This document shows, piece after piece, positions 24,835 through 33,043 of a stretch of 64,000 nt of DNA. Positions within the stretch are counted from its first letter, which is position 1; every line of letters begins with the position of its first letter. The notes under the pieces are model-generated. The model was given only the letters and a program-made list of their open reading frames with translations, was not told the origin of the DNA and made no database searches. The translations under genes and the position numbers were made by a program. The DNA is from JAGOCV01 sp049445855 (GTDB lineage Bacteria; Pseudomonadota; Gammaproteobacteria; Burkholderiales; Burkholderiaceae_C): assembly GCF_049445855.1 (NCBI RefSeq), contig NZ_JBMSDV010000001.1:1178001-1242000 (forward strand), written 5' to 3'.

Positions 24835-25853
24835 CGGGGCAGGGAATTGATTTCTGCTTCCCAACGCGCAATCAGGCGGCGGCGCTCGGCGCTGGCGCCG
24901 TACTTGGCATAGTCGTAGTTGATGAGCTTGATCTTCTTGATGTCAGGCACACGCGGATCCACCGTGGTCTGCGAGTTGCTCGACAGCTGGAACTGCTTGG
25001 CCGCGAGGCCGAACTGCTGCGCGCCGGGGGTCAGTGCCCATTCGTAGAACTTCTTGGCCGCATCCATGTTGCGGGCACCCTTGACGATGCTCATCGAGCC
25101 GATTTCGGCACCCGTGCCTTCGGACGGCGTCGCCGAGCCGACGGGGAAGCCGCCCACCGCCTCGGTGGTCACGTCGTGCACGAAGCTGATCGACACCATG
25201 GTCTCGCCCCGGGCCACCGCCTTGATCGGCGCGGTGCCGCTGCGGGTGTACTGGCTCACATTCTTGTGGAGCGCCTTGAGGTATTCGAACGCCTTGTCCT
25301 CGCCCATGATCTGGACGAGCGTCGCGATCACCGTGTACGCCGTGCCGCTGGATGCCGGATTGGCCATCTGCACTTCACCCTTGTACTCGGGCTTGAGCAG
25401 GTCGGCCCAGGCCTTTGGCGCGGTCGCCTTTTTCTTGGCGAGCAGTTCGTTGTTGAAGCCGAAACCGACGGGACCGAGATAGACGCCGACCGTGCGGAAT
25501 TTCGAATCCTCGGCCTGCTTGCGCGCCCAGGGATAGAGCTGGGCCAGCGAAACCGACTTGTACTCCAGCGTCAGCCCCTGCTCTGCCGCCTGCAGGTGCG
25601 GGTCACCGGTGCCACCGAACCAGAGATCGGTCTTGGGGTTTTCCTTTTCCGCGATCAGCTGGGCGAGGGCTTCGCCCGATCCCTTGATCGACATGTTGAC
25701 CTTGGTACCCGTGGTGCGCGTGTAGACGGTGGACATCATGTTGCACCAGTCGGCCTGCACGGAACAGATGATGTTCACCTGGCCCTGCGCCAGGGCACCG
25801 GCCGGAATGGCGGCGAAGGCAGCAAAGGTGGCTCCGAGGATGAGTTTTTTCAT
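24831..25853 (-). CDS. ABC transporter substrate-binding protein, AfuA-like
   Basis: A 340-residue periplasmic receptor with a signal peptide cleaved near ALA-QGQVNI. The fold is that of the FbpA/AfuA cluster (NIICSVQADWCNMMSTVYTR, then DLWFGGTGDPHLQAA, TSAT-type loops and GPVGFGFNNELL). I do not see the paired tyrosines (YY) that bind iron in FbpA proteins; the C-terminal portion reads LINYDYAKYGASAER, which I judge insufficient. AfuA of Actinobacillus binds glucose 6-, fructose 6- and sedoheptulose 7-phosphate. With pgi, tal and zwf adjacent, a sugar-phosphate ligand is the best guess. No Shine-Dalgarno sequence is evident; a HexR-like box occupies that area. Confidence 0.85.
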   Translation of the reverse strand: MKKLILGATFAAFAAIPAGALAQGQVNIICSVQADWCNMMSTVYTRTTGTKVNMSIKGSGEALAQLIAEKENPKTDLWFGGTGDPHLQAAEQGLTLEYKSVSLAQLYPWARKQAEDSKFRTVGVYLGPVGFGFNNELLAKKKATAPKAWADLLKPEYKGEVQMANPASSGTAYTVIATLVQIMGEDKAFEYLKALHKNVSQYTRSGTAPIKAVARGETMVSISFVHDVTTEAVGGFPVGSATPSEGTGAEIGSMSIVKGARNMDAAKKFYEWALTPGAQQFGLAAKQFQLSSNSQTTVDPRVPDIKKIKLINYDYAKYGASAERRRLIARWEAEINSLPR

Positions 25854-25862
25854 GTTTTGGGT

Positions 25863-25877
25863 GGTAATTTGATTACG
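25863..25877 (-). promoter_or_regulatory. HexR-like operator at the importer operon
   Basis: Read on the minus strand the site is CGTAATCAAATTACC, matching the published HexR consensus TGTAATTAAATTACA at 12 of 15 positions; the core GTAAT-N3-ATTAC is a perfect palindrome. It starts ten bases upstream of the receptor start codon. A weak -10 (TAAGCT on the minus strand, 25883-25888) and -35 (25906-25911) place it just after the expected transcription start, a repressing position. Confidence 0.65.
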
Positions 25878-25987
25878 CGTACAGCTTAGGCCTGCACACG
25901 CGGGTGGCGAATGGGGAAAACACTGAAGGCGACCGGTTACATCCCGTAAGCCACGTATTTCCGTGGATTGCCGGTCGCGCCGAAACA

Positions 25988-26002
25988 TGGAACTAAGTTA
26001 CA
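25988..26002 (+). promoter_or_regulatory. HexR-like operator at zwf
   Basis: TGGAACTAAGTTACA matches the HexR consensus TGTAATTAAATTACA at 12 of 15 positions and lies 32 bp before the zwf start codon. HexR itself is encoded directly after zwf, so autoregulation through this site is expected. HexR releases DNA when it binds 2-keto-3-deoxy-6-phosphogluconate. Confidence 0.7.
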
Positions 26003-26033
26003 TTGACAACCTTTCCACGTTCATCCCCTGCCC

Positions 26034-27488
26034 ATGAGTTTCGATCTCGTCCTGTTCGGCGGCACCGGCGATCTGGCCTGGCGCAAGCTGATGCCCGCCC
26101 TGTTCCAGGCATTCCGCCACGGCACATTGCCCGAAGGCGGGCGCATCATCGGCGTGGCGCGCGACGACCTGAGCCACGAGCAATACCGGGCGCTCATCGC
26201 GTCACGTTTCGGCGGCGTCGAACTTGCCAAACGCCCGAGCGAGGACGAGTTCGCACGCTTCGCCGCGATGCTGCATTTCCTGCGCATGGACCTGTCCAGA
26301 CCCGAGGACTACGCACGGCTTTCGTCCATGCTGAACGAGCGGCAGGCCGACACCGTGGTGATGTACGTCGCCACCGCGCCTTCGCTGTTCACCACGGTCT
26401 GCGAACAGCTCGCATCAGCCGGGCTGAACCAGCCGCAAGTGCGCATCGTGCTCGAGAAGCCGCTGGGTCACGACCTTGCGTCCAACCGCGCGATCAACGA
26501 GACGGTGCGGCACTCGTTCCAGGAAAAGCAGGTCTTCCGCATCGATCACTATCTGGGCAAGCCGTCGGTGCAGAACCTCTTCGCGCTGCGTTTCGGCAAT
26601 GCGCTGTTCGAACCGCTGTGGCGGCGCGAAAACATCTCCAACATCCAGATCACCATCGCGGAAGATCTGGGCGTCGAGAAGCGCGGCGCGTTCTACGACC
26701 AGACCGGCGCCCTGCGCGACATGGTTCAGAACCATGCACTGCAACTGCTGTGCGCCATCGGCATGGAACCGCCGATCAACGCGCATGCCGACGCGATCCG
26801 TGACGAGAAGCTCAAGGTGCTGCGCTCGCTCAAGCCATGGACGGCAGAGACACTGTCGCAACACGTGGTGCGCGGCCAGTACACGGCGGGCGGCGTCAAC
26901 GGCACGGCCGTGCCCGGCTACCGCGAGGAGTCGGGCGTCGACCCGCAAAGCCGGACGGAAACCTTCGTTGCACTGCGTACGGAAATCGCCAACTGGCGCT
27001 GGGCCGGCGTGCCGTTCTACCTGCGCACGGGCAAGCGGCTGGCGTCGCGCGACGCCCGCATCGTGGTCACCTTCCGGCCTGCGCCGCATGCGATCTTCAA
27101 GGCTCCCATGGGCGCAGCGAACCGGCTGGTGATCAACCTGCAGCCGCGCGACGGCCTCGAGCTCCATCTGCTCGCACAAGGTCAGGACAACCGCCGCAAC
27201 GCCCAATCGCTGTCCCCCGTGCAGCTCGACCTGGACTTCGACCGGCGCTTCGGCTCGGAGCGCGTGGGCGCCTACGAGCGGCTGCTGCTGGACGTGATCG
27301 ACGGCCGCCTGAATCTCTTCGTGCGCAGCGACGAACAGGAAGAAGCCTGGCGCTGGGTGGAACCCATCCTCGACGCCTGGAAGAGCGATGCGCAGGGGCC
27401 GCGGCCCTATGTCGCCGGCACGTGGGGACCGAGTGCGTCGAGCGCCATGATCGCGCGCGAAGGCCTGTGCTGGAGCGAAGAGGCCTGA
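26034..27488 (+). CDS. zwf: Glucose-6-phosphate 1-dehydrogenase
   Basis: Oxidises glucose 6-phosphate to 6-phosphogluconolactone with NAD(P)+, opening the Entner-Doudoroff and pentose phosphate routes. The 484-residue protein has the nucleotide site LFGGTGDLAWRKLMPAL at residues 5-21, the active-site peptide FRIDHYLGKPSVQN near residue 170, and LRTGKRLASR further on. The leader shows no Shine-Dalgarno sequence but carries a HexR-like box. It is 15 bp upstream of hexR, with which it forms an operon, and divergent from the sugar-phosphate-type importer. Confidence 0.97.
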   Translation: MSFDLVLFGGTGDLAWRKLMPALFQAFRHGTLPEGGRIIGVARDDLSHEQYRALIASRFGGVELAKRPSEDEFARFAAMLHFLRMDLSRPEDYARLSSMLNERQADTVVMYVATAPSLFTTVCEQLASAGLNQPQVRIVLEKPLGHDLASNRAINETVRHSFQEKQVFRIDHYLGKPSVQNLFALRFGNALFEPLWRRENISNIQITIAEDLGVEKRGAFYDQTGALRDMVQNHALQLLCAIGMEPPINAHADAIRDEKLKVLRSLKPWTAETLSQHVVRGQYTAGGVNGTAVPGYREESGVDPQSRTETFVALRTEIANWRWAGVPFYLRTGKRLASRDARIVVTFRPAPHAIFKAPMGAANRLVINLQPRDGLELHLLAQGQDNRRNAQSLSPVQLDLDFDRRFGSERVGAYERLLLDVIDGRLNLFVRSDEQEEAWRWVEPILDAWKSDAQGPRPYVAGTWGPSASSAMIAREGLCWSEEA

Positions 27489-27503
27489 AGGGAGCACATC
27501 GCC

Positions 27504-28349
27504 ATGCTCGATCGCATCAAGGCCTCGCTGCCCTCGCTCGCACCCGCCGAGCAGCGCGTTGCGCAACTGGTGCTGTCGGATGCCCGCAGTTTCGCCAACC
27601 TGCCGGTGAGCGAGCTGGCTGCGCGTGCCGGCGTGAGCAAGCCCACGGTCGTGCGGTTCTGCCGCAGCATCGGCTACGACGGGCTGTCGGACTTCAAGCT
27701 CAAGCTGGCCGGCAGTGTGAGCGAGGGCGTGCCCTTCATCCACCGCAGCGTGGACCCGGACGACAAGACGGGCGACGTGGTGGTGAAGGTCATCGACAAC
27801 ACCGTGGCGGCGTTCCTCAAGTACCGCAACGATGCAAGCGCACATGCGATCGAGAAGGCGTCGGAGGCACTGGCCTCGACCTTCAAGACCGGTCGCCGCA
27901 TCGAGTTCTTCGGCGTCGGCAATTCAGGCATCGTGGCGCAGGATGCGCAGCACAAATTCTTCCGCCTGGGCGTGACGTCCATCGCCTACAGCGACGGTCA
28001 CATGCAAGTAATGAGTGCTTCGCTACTTGGCCCGGGCGATTGCGTGGTGATCATCTCGAACTCGGGCCGCACGCGCGACCTGATGGATGCGACCGACATC
28101 GCGCGCAAGAACGGCGCGACCACGATCGCCATCACGGCGAGCGGCTCGCCGTTGGCCTCGGCCGCACAGATCCATCTGGCCGCCGACCACCCCGAAGGCT
28201 ACGACCGCTACAGCCCGATGGTGTCGCGCCTGATGCACCTGCTGATCATCGACATCCTGGCGACCTGCGTGGCGCTGCGCATCGGCGCGCCGCTGCAGCC
28301 GATGCTCAAGGAAATCAAGAACAACCTGCGCACGAAACGCTACGCCTGA
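27504..28349 (+). CDS. hexR: HexR-type transcriptional regulator (RpiR family)
   Basis: A 281-residue RpiR-family regulator. The N-terminal helix-turn-helix domain reads NLPVSELAARAGVSKPTVVR, and a SIS sugar-phosphate-binding domain spans about residues 125-255 (FFGVGNSGIVAQDAQHKF, VIISNSGRTRDLMDA). HexR represses central carbon genes and responds to 2-keto-3-deoxy-6-phosphogluconate. The identity is supported by its place directly after zwf and by two HexR-like boxes upstream of that operon and of the divergent importer. GGGAG lies eight bases before the ATG. Confidence 0.92.
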   Translation: MLDRIKASLPSLAPAEQRVAQLVLSDARSFANLPVSELAARAGVSKPTVVRFCRSIGYDGLSDFKLKLAGSVSEGVPFIHRSVDPDDKTGDVVVKVIDNTVAAFLKYRNDASAHAIEKASEALASTFKTGRRIEFFGVGNSGIVAQDAQHKFFRLGVTSIAYSDGHMQVMSASLLGPGDCVVIISNSGRTRDLMDATDIARKNGATTIAITASGSPLASAAQIHLAADHPEGYDRYSPMVSRLMHLLIIDILATCVALRIGAPLQPMLKEIKNNLRTKRYA

Positions 28350-28373
28350 ACCAGACGCGGCGCCGGTCGACGC

Positions 28374-29414
28374 TCAGATGCGCCCTTCCTCCACCGCGTG
28401 GCATGCGATCTTCACGCCGGCGATATCCAGCAGTTGCGGACGCTCGGCCTTGCAGCGGTCGTTGGCGTGCGGGCAGCGGGGGTGGAACGCGCAGCCCGTC
28501 GGCGGGTTCAGCGGATTGGGCACTTCGCCCTGCACCGGCGTGCGCGCGTGTCCCGTGTCGTGCATCTTCGGGATCGCATCCAACAGCATGCGCGTATAGG
28601 GATGACGCGGGCTGGCGAACAGCGTTTTCTTGTCCGCCACTTCCACAAGACGCCCGAGGTACATCACACCGACGCGGTCGCTCACATGGCGCACCACCGC
28701 GAGGTTGTGCGAGATGAAGAGATAAGTCAGGCCCTGCTTGCGCTGCAGGTCCTTCATGATGTTGAGCACCTGCGCCTGCACGCTCACGTCCAGTGCGGAG
28801 GTGGGTTCGTCGCAGACGAGGAACTCGGGTTCGGTGGCCAGGGCCCGTGCGATGGAGATGCGCTGGCGCTGCCCACCCGAGAACTGGTGCGGGTACTTCA
28901 CCATGTCCAGCGGTGAGAGGCCCACGGATTTCAGCAACTGGCCCACGCGCTCCTTCAACGCCGCGCTGTCCGTGATGAGGTCATGCTCCTTCAGCGGCTC
29001 GCCGATGATGTCTTCCACCGTCCAGCGCGGGTTCAGGCTCGCATACGGGTCCTGGAAGATCATCTGCACACGGCGGCGCAGCAGGCGACCCCTCGGTGTC
29101 TTGAACTCCTGGTGCGCATCAACGCCGTCGAACACCATCGTGCCGCGCGTCGGTTCGTACAGGCCCACGAGCAGTCGCGCCACGGTGCTCTTGCCGCAAC
29201 CGGATTCGCCGACGAGTGCGAGCGTCTGGCCCTTGGGGATTTCGAAGCTCACGCCATCGACCGCACGCAACAGCGAGCGCGGCTTGCGCTCGAGCACGCG
29301 GTTGAGCCACGGCGCCGACACGTCGAAAGTCTTGGCGAGGTCCCGCGCCTGCACCAGCGGCGTGGTGGTGGAATCGGACGCCTGGGTCACCGGCGACAGG
29401 ATTTCGGTGCTCAT
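28374..29414 (-). CDS. Peptide ABC transporter ATP-binding protein, DppF/OppF type
   Basis: A 346-residue importer ATPase. Walker A is GESGCGKST, the signature FSGGQRQRISIARAL, and Walker B FLVCDEPTSALDVS. The C-terminal cysteine-bearing region (GCAFHPRCPHANDRCKAERP) is the oligopeptide_C motif of Dpp/Opp ATPases, which holds an iron-sulfur cluster in some members. It is the last gene of the leftward operon; its ATG overlaps the DppD-type stop by 4 bp. It is convergent with hexR, 24 bp away. Confidence 0.94.
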   Translation of the reverse strand: MSTEILSPVTQASDSTTTPLVQARDLAKTFDVSAPWLNRVLERKPRSLLRAVDGVSFEIPKGQTLALVGESGCGKSTVARLLVGLYEPTRGTMVFDGVDAHQEFKTPRGRLLRRRVQMIFQDPYASLNPRWTVEDIIGEPLKEHDLITDSAALKERVGQLLKSVGLSPLDMVKYPHQFSGGQRQRISIARALATEPEFLVCDEPTSALDVSVQAQVLNIMKDLQRKQGLTYLFISHNLAVVRHVSDRVGVMYLGRLVEVADKKTLFASPRHPYTRMLLDAIPKMHDTGHARTPVQGEVPNPLNPPTGCAFHPRCPHANDRCKAERPQLLDIAGVKIACHAVEEGRI

Positions 29415-30421
29415 GCCACCCCCTCCACACTGGCCGTGACAGGGCTCACACGGCTCGGGGATGCAGCGTCATGCAGCCAGCAGGAAGCCATCGTCGTACC
29501 GGCATTCATGAGTTCCGGCCGCTCCACCTTGCACCGGTCGAACACCTTCGGGCAACGCGGGTTGTAGGCGCAGCCGGTGGGAATGGCATTGAGGCGCGGC
29601 ATCGCGCCGTCGATCTGCTGCAACCGGTCGCGGTCGACCGCCATGTCGGGAATCGAGGCCATGAGGCCGGCGGTATACGGATGCGCGGGACGGTTGATGA
29701 CATCGTGCACCGGTCCGATCTCCGCGATTCGGCCGGCGTACATCACGGCCACGCGGTCGCAAGTCTCGGCGATCACACCCATGTCGTGGGTGATCAGCAT
29801 GACGGCTGCGCCGTGCTCGCGGCACACGCGCTTGAGCAACTGGATGATCTGCGCCTGGATGGACACATCGAGCGCCGTCGTCGGCTCGTCGGCAACGATG
29901 AGCTTGGGCTCGGCCGCCAGGGCCAGCGCAATCACCACGCGCTGGCGCATGCCGCCCGAGAACTGGTGCGGGTAATGGTCGATGCGCTCGGCAGCGGCGG
30001 GAATGCCGGTTTCCTTGAGCAGGTTGATGGCACGCTCGCGCGCTTCGGCCGCCGTCACCGGCAGGTGCGTCTGGATCGTCTCGGTGAGCTGCCGACCGAT
30101 CGTGTACAGCGGATTCAGCGACGTCAGCGGGTCCTGGAAGATCGCGCCGATCTTGCGGCCGCGGATGCGGCGCATCTTTTCGTACGGCAGGTTGTCGATG
30201 CGTTCCCCCTCGAGCAGGATCTGCCCGGAACCCACGCGACCCGGTGGCTCCAGCAGGCCGATGATGGAAGCACCGGTGAGCGACTTGCCCGCACCGGATT
30301 CACCCACCACGCCCAGGATTTCCCCGGGCGCGATGTCGAAGGAAATGTCGTCGAGCGCGCGCAGCGTGCCGCGACGGCCCGGGAATTCGACGACAAGGTT
30401 CTTGACTTGCAGAAGACTCAT
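29411..30421 (-). CDS. Peptide ABC transporter ATP-binding protein, DppD/OppD type
   Basis: A 336-residue importer ATPase, partner of the DppF-type subunit. Walker A is GESGAGKSLTG, the signature FSGGMRQRVVIALAL, and Walker B LIVADEPTTALDVS. The C-terminal GCAYNPRCPKVFDRCKVERP has the same cysteine pattern as its partner. The ATG at 30421 starts at MSLLQVKNL; a longer open frame upstream has no similarity. It is 17 bp from the DppC-type gene. Confidence 0.94.
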   Translation of the reverse strand: MSLLQVKNLVVEFPGRRGTLRALDDISFDIAPGEILGVVGESGAGKSLTGASIIGLLEPPGRVGSGQILLEGERIDNLPYEKMRRIRGRKIGAIFQDPLTSLNPLYTIGRQLTETIQTHLPVTAAEARERAINLLKETGIPAAAERIDHYPHQFSGGMRQRVVIALALAAEPKLIVADEPTTALDVSIQAQIIQLLKRVCREHGAAVMLITHDMGVIAETCDRVAVMYAGRIAEIGPVHDVINRPAHPYTAGLMASIPDMAVDRDRLQQIDGAMPRLNAIPTGCAYNPRCPKVFDRCKVERPELMNAGTTMASCWLHDAASPSRVSPVTASVEGVA

Positions 30422-30438
30422 GGGTTGTTTCTCCTGCC

Positions 30439-31350
30439 TCATCTCAACCTCGGATTGAGCGCATCGCGCAGCCAGTCGCCCAGCAGGTTCACCGACAGCG
30501 CGATGAGCACCAGCATGACGCCGGGGAACACGGTGATCCACCATTCGCCGGAGAACAGGTAGTCGTTGCCCACACGGATCAGCGTGCCCAGCGACGGCGA
30601 TGTCGGCGGCACGCCGACGCCCAGGAACGACAGCGTGGCCTCGGTGATGATGGCCGTGGCCACCTGGATGGTCGCCAGCACCAGCACCGGGCCCATGACG
30701 TTGGGCAGCACGTGCCGGAACATGATGCGCAGCGGCGCGACACCGGTCACACGCGCGGCCTGCACGTATTCCTTGCTGCGCTCGACCATGGTGGAGCCGC
30801 GCACCGTGCGCGCATACTGCACCCAGCCGGTGAGCGTGATGGAGACGATGAGCACGCCGAAGGCGAGCGACTCGTGTGCGTTGGGAAAGAGCGCACGGCC
30901 CACGCCAGCGATCAGCAGCGCGACGAGGATGGGCGGGAAGCTCAGCATCACGTCGCACAGGCGCATGAGCACTGTGTCGATCGTGCCGCCGATGAAGCCG
31001 GCCAGCAGGCCGAAGGCCACGCCGATGATGACCGAGAGCACCACCGACACCACGCCCACCACGAGCGAGATGCGGGCGCCGTAGATCAGCGCGGAAAGGA
31101 TGTCCCGGCCCTGGTCGTCGGTGCCGAGAAGGTATTTGGTCGTACCGTCCTTTTCCCAGGCGGGTGGAAGGCGGGCGTCGCTCAGCTCGAGCGTCGTGAG
31201 GTCGAACGGATTGTGCGGCGCGACCCAGCCGGCAAAGATGGAGCAGAAGATGCAGATGAACGCGAGCACAGCGGCCGTCACGGCCACCGGGGACGTGCGG
31301 AAACTGTAGAAGACATCACTGTCCAGCCAGCGGGCGATTGTTTTATTCAT
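30439..31350 (-). CDS. Peptide ABC transporter permease, DppC/OppC type
   Basis: A 303-residue inner-membrane permease with an N-terminal OppC_N segment and about six membrane helices. DDQGRDILSALIYGARISL and the EAA-type loop EYVQAARVTGVAPLRIMFRH (as VQAARVTGVAPLRIM) identify DppC. It follows the first receptor gene after a hairpin-bearing gap and pairs with the DppB-type permease, which is encoded further upstream, beyond the M20 gene. Confidence 0.94.
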   Translation of the reverse strand: MNKTIARWLDSDVFYSFRTSPVAVTAAVLAFICIFCSIFAGWVAPHNPFDLTTLELSDARLPPAWEKDGTTKYLLGTDDQGRDILSALIYGARISLVVGVVSVVLSVIIGVAFGLLAGFIGGTIDTVLMRLCDVMLSFPPILVALLIAGVGRALFPNAHESLAFGVLIVSITLTGWVQYARTVRGSTMVERSKEYVQAARVTGVAPLRIMFRHVLPNVMGPVLVLATIQVATAIITEATLSFLGVGVPPTSPSLGTLIRVGNDYLFSGEWWITVFPGVMLVLIALSVNLLGDWLRDALNPRLR

Positions 31351-31377
31351 CGTGGGAACGGAAGCGCGGGAGAGGAG

Positions 31378-31407
31378 CACGGGCCGCGCCTGTGGCGCAG
31401 GCCCGTG
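31378..31407 (-). other. Stable stem-loop between receptor and permease genes
   Basis: CACGGGCC (31378-31385) pairs with GGCCCGTG (31400-31407), with GCGC/GCGC pairing inside. No T-run follows on the minus strand, so it is not a standard terminator. Its place directly after a receptor gene resembles hairpins that protect receptor mRNA and raise the receptor over its permease. Confidence 0.5.
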
Positions 31408-31425
31408 CGGGTACGTGAGTGCCGG

Positions 31426-33009
31426 TTACTTGCTGATGCTCATGTACTTGAAGGGCATGAAGTTGTCAGCCAGTTGCACCAGCGAAGCCTTCTTGCTCAC
31501 GCCCCAGGCCAGCGTCTGCTGATGCAGCGGCAGGTGGCCGATGTCGGCGGAATGCGCGTCGAACGCTTCCTTGATCATCGCGGCGCGCTTGGTCTTGTCG
31601 GTCTCGGCCTGGATCTTCCTGGTCAGGTCGTCGAGCTTGGCGTTGCAGTAGGAACCCAGGTTGAACTGGCCGGTGCCCTTGTCGTCGGGGCATGCCATCA
31701 GCGCATTCAGCGCGTTGTGCGCGTCGTATGTGGTCGGGGTCCAGCCGAGCAGGTAGAAGCTGGTGTCGCGGCGCAGGATCTTCGGGAAGTAGGTGCCCTT
31801 GGTTTCGGCGGCGAGGTTGATCTTCACACCCACGCGCGCCAGGTTGGCGGCGACGGCCTGGCAGATGCGCGCGTCGTTGACGTAGCGGTCGTTCGGGCAG
31901 TTCATGGTGACTTCGAAGCCACTCGGATAGCCCGCTTCGGCCAGCAGCTTCTTGGACGCTTCGGGGTCGTACGGCAGGCGCTTGTTCTGCTCGGCCATGA
32001 AGCCGTTGATGCCGGGGCCCACCATCAGCGCGGTCGGGTTGGCTGCATCACGCATCACGGTCTTCTTGATGCCTTCGATGTCGATGGCCTGGTAGAAGGC
32101 CTGGCGGACACGCTTGTCCTTGAACGGATTCTTGCCCTTGACGCTGGAGTACAGCAGTTCGTCGCGCTTCTGGTCCATGCCCAGGAAGATGGTACGCAGC
32201 TCGGGGCCGGCAATCACACGGGCACCGGCCGAGGCGTTGATGCGGTCCACGTCCTGCAGCGGCACGGGTTCCATCACATCCACTTCACCGGACAGCAATG
32301 CAGCAACGCGCGTGGCGTCGTTGGCGATCGGCGTGAAGATGACTTCCTGCACGTTGCCATCGATCTTGCCCCAGTAGTTGCCGTTGCGCACGAACGTGGA
32401 ACGCACGTTCGGCTGGCGTTCACGCAGGCGGTATGGGCCGGTGCCGTTGGCGCGGAACGACGCGGCGTTCTCGATGCCCTTGCGGCGGTCCACCGGACGC
32501 GTGGCCTGGTTGGTCTCGCACCACTTCTTGCTCATGATGTACGTGGTCGACAGCGCGTCCGGAAGGATGGGGAACGGCGTCTTGGTTTCGATCTCGACGA
32601 CGAAATCGTTGACCTTGCGCACTTCCTTGATGTCGTTCACGTTGCTGCGCAGGTCCGAGCCTTCGCCGGCCACGCGTGCCAGCGTGAAGACGACGTCGTC
32701 GGCCGTAAACGGCGTGCCGTCATGGAACTGCACGCCCTTGCGCAGTTCGAAACGCCACACGGTGGGCGACGTCTGCTTCCACGAGGTGGCCAGTGCAGGT
32801 GCGAGGGCGAGGTCCTTGCCACGGCCGACGAGCGGCTCGTAGACGTTGCCCGTGACGCTCAGTTGCAGCGATTCATTCAGCGAGTGCGGGTCCATCGACA
32901 GCGAGTCGCCCTGGTTGGCGATGCGGATGGTCTGCGCACCTGCCAGCAGGCTGGCGGTGCCCAGCAAGCACGCGACGGCACCGGCAACGAGTCTGGATCG
33001 GTATTTCAT
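31426..33009 (-). CDS. Peptide-type ABC transporter substrate-binding protein (receptor 1)
   Basis: A 527-residue periplasmic receptor of the SBP_bac_5 (DppA/OppA) family, with a signal peptide cleaved near AGA-QTIRIANQG. LRKGVQFHDGTPFTADDVVFTL is the family hallmark. It is clearly paralogous to receptor 2 of the same operon (35307-36884). It lies 34 bp downstream of the M20 gene and is followed by a stem-loop and the DppC-type gene. The ligand is probably a peptide, glutathione or an N-acylated amino acid, which the M20 enzyme could cleave. Confidence 0.93.
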   Translation of the reverse strand: MKYRSRLVAGAVACLLGTASLLAGAQTIRIANQGDSLSMDPHSLNESLQLSVTGNVYEPLVGRGKDLALAPALATSWKQTSPTVWRFELRKGVQFHDGTPFTADDVVFTLARVAGEGSDLRSNVNDIKEVRKVNDFVVEIETKTPFPILPDALSTTYIMSKKWCETNQATRPVDRRKGIENAASFRANGTGPYRLRERQPNVRSTFVRNGNYWGKIDGNVQEVIFTPIANDATRVAALLSGEVDVMEPVPLQDVDRINASAGARVIAGPELRTIFLGMDQKRDELLYSSVKGKNPFKDKRVRQAFYQAIDIEGIKKTVMRDAANPTALMVGPGINGFMAEQNKRLPYDPEASKKLLAEAGYPSGFEVTMNCPNDRYVNDARICQAVAANLARVGVKINLAAETKGTYFPKILRRDTSFYLLGWTPTTYDAHNALNALMACPDDKGTGQFNLGSYCNAKLDDLTRKIQAETDKTKRAAMIKEAFDAHSADIGHLPLHQQTLAWGVSKKASLVQLADNFMPFKYMSISK

Positions 33010-33043
33010 GTAATGGCTCCTTGGCTACGATGGAAAGGGTCGG

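Noticed and set aside
21548..25853. Annotation of the importer as a ferric iron (FbpABC) transporter
   Set aside because: The permease is far too large for FbpB, the iron tyrosine pair was not seen, and the setting is sugar-phosphate metabolism. This stays an inference, so no gene symbol is assigned.
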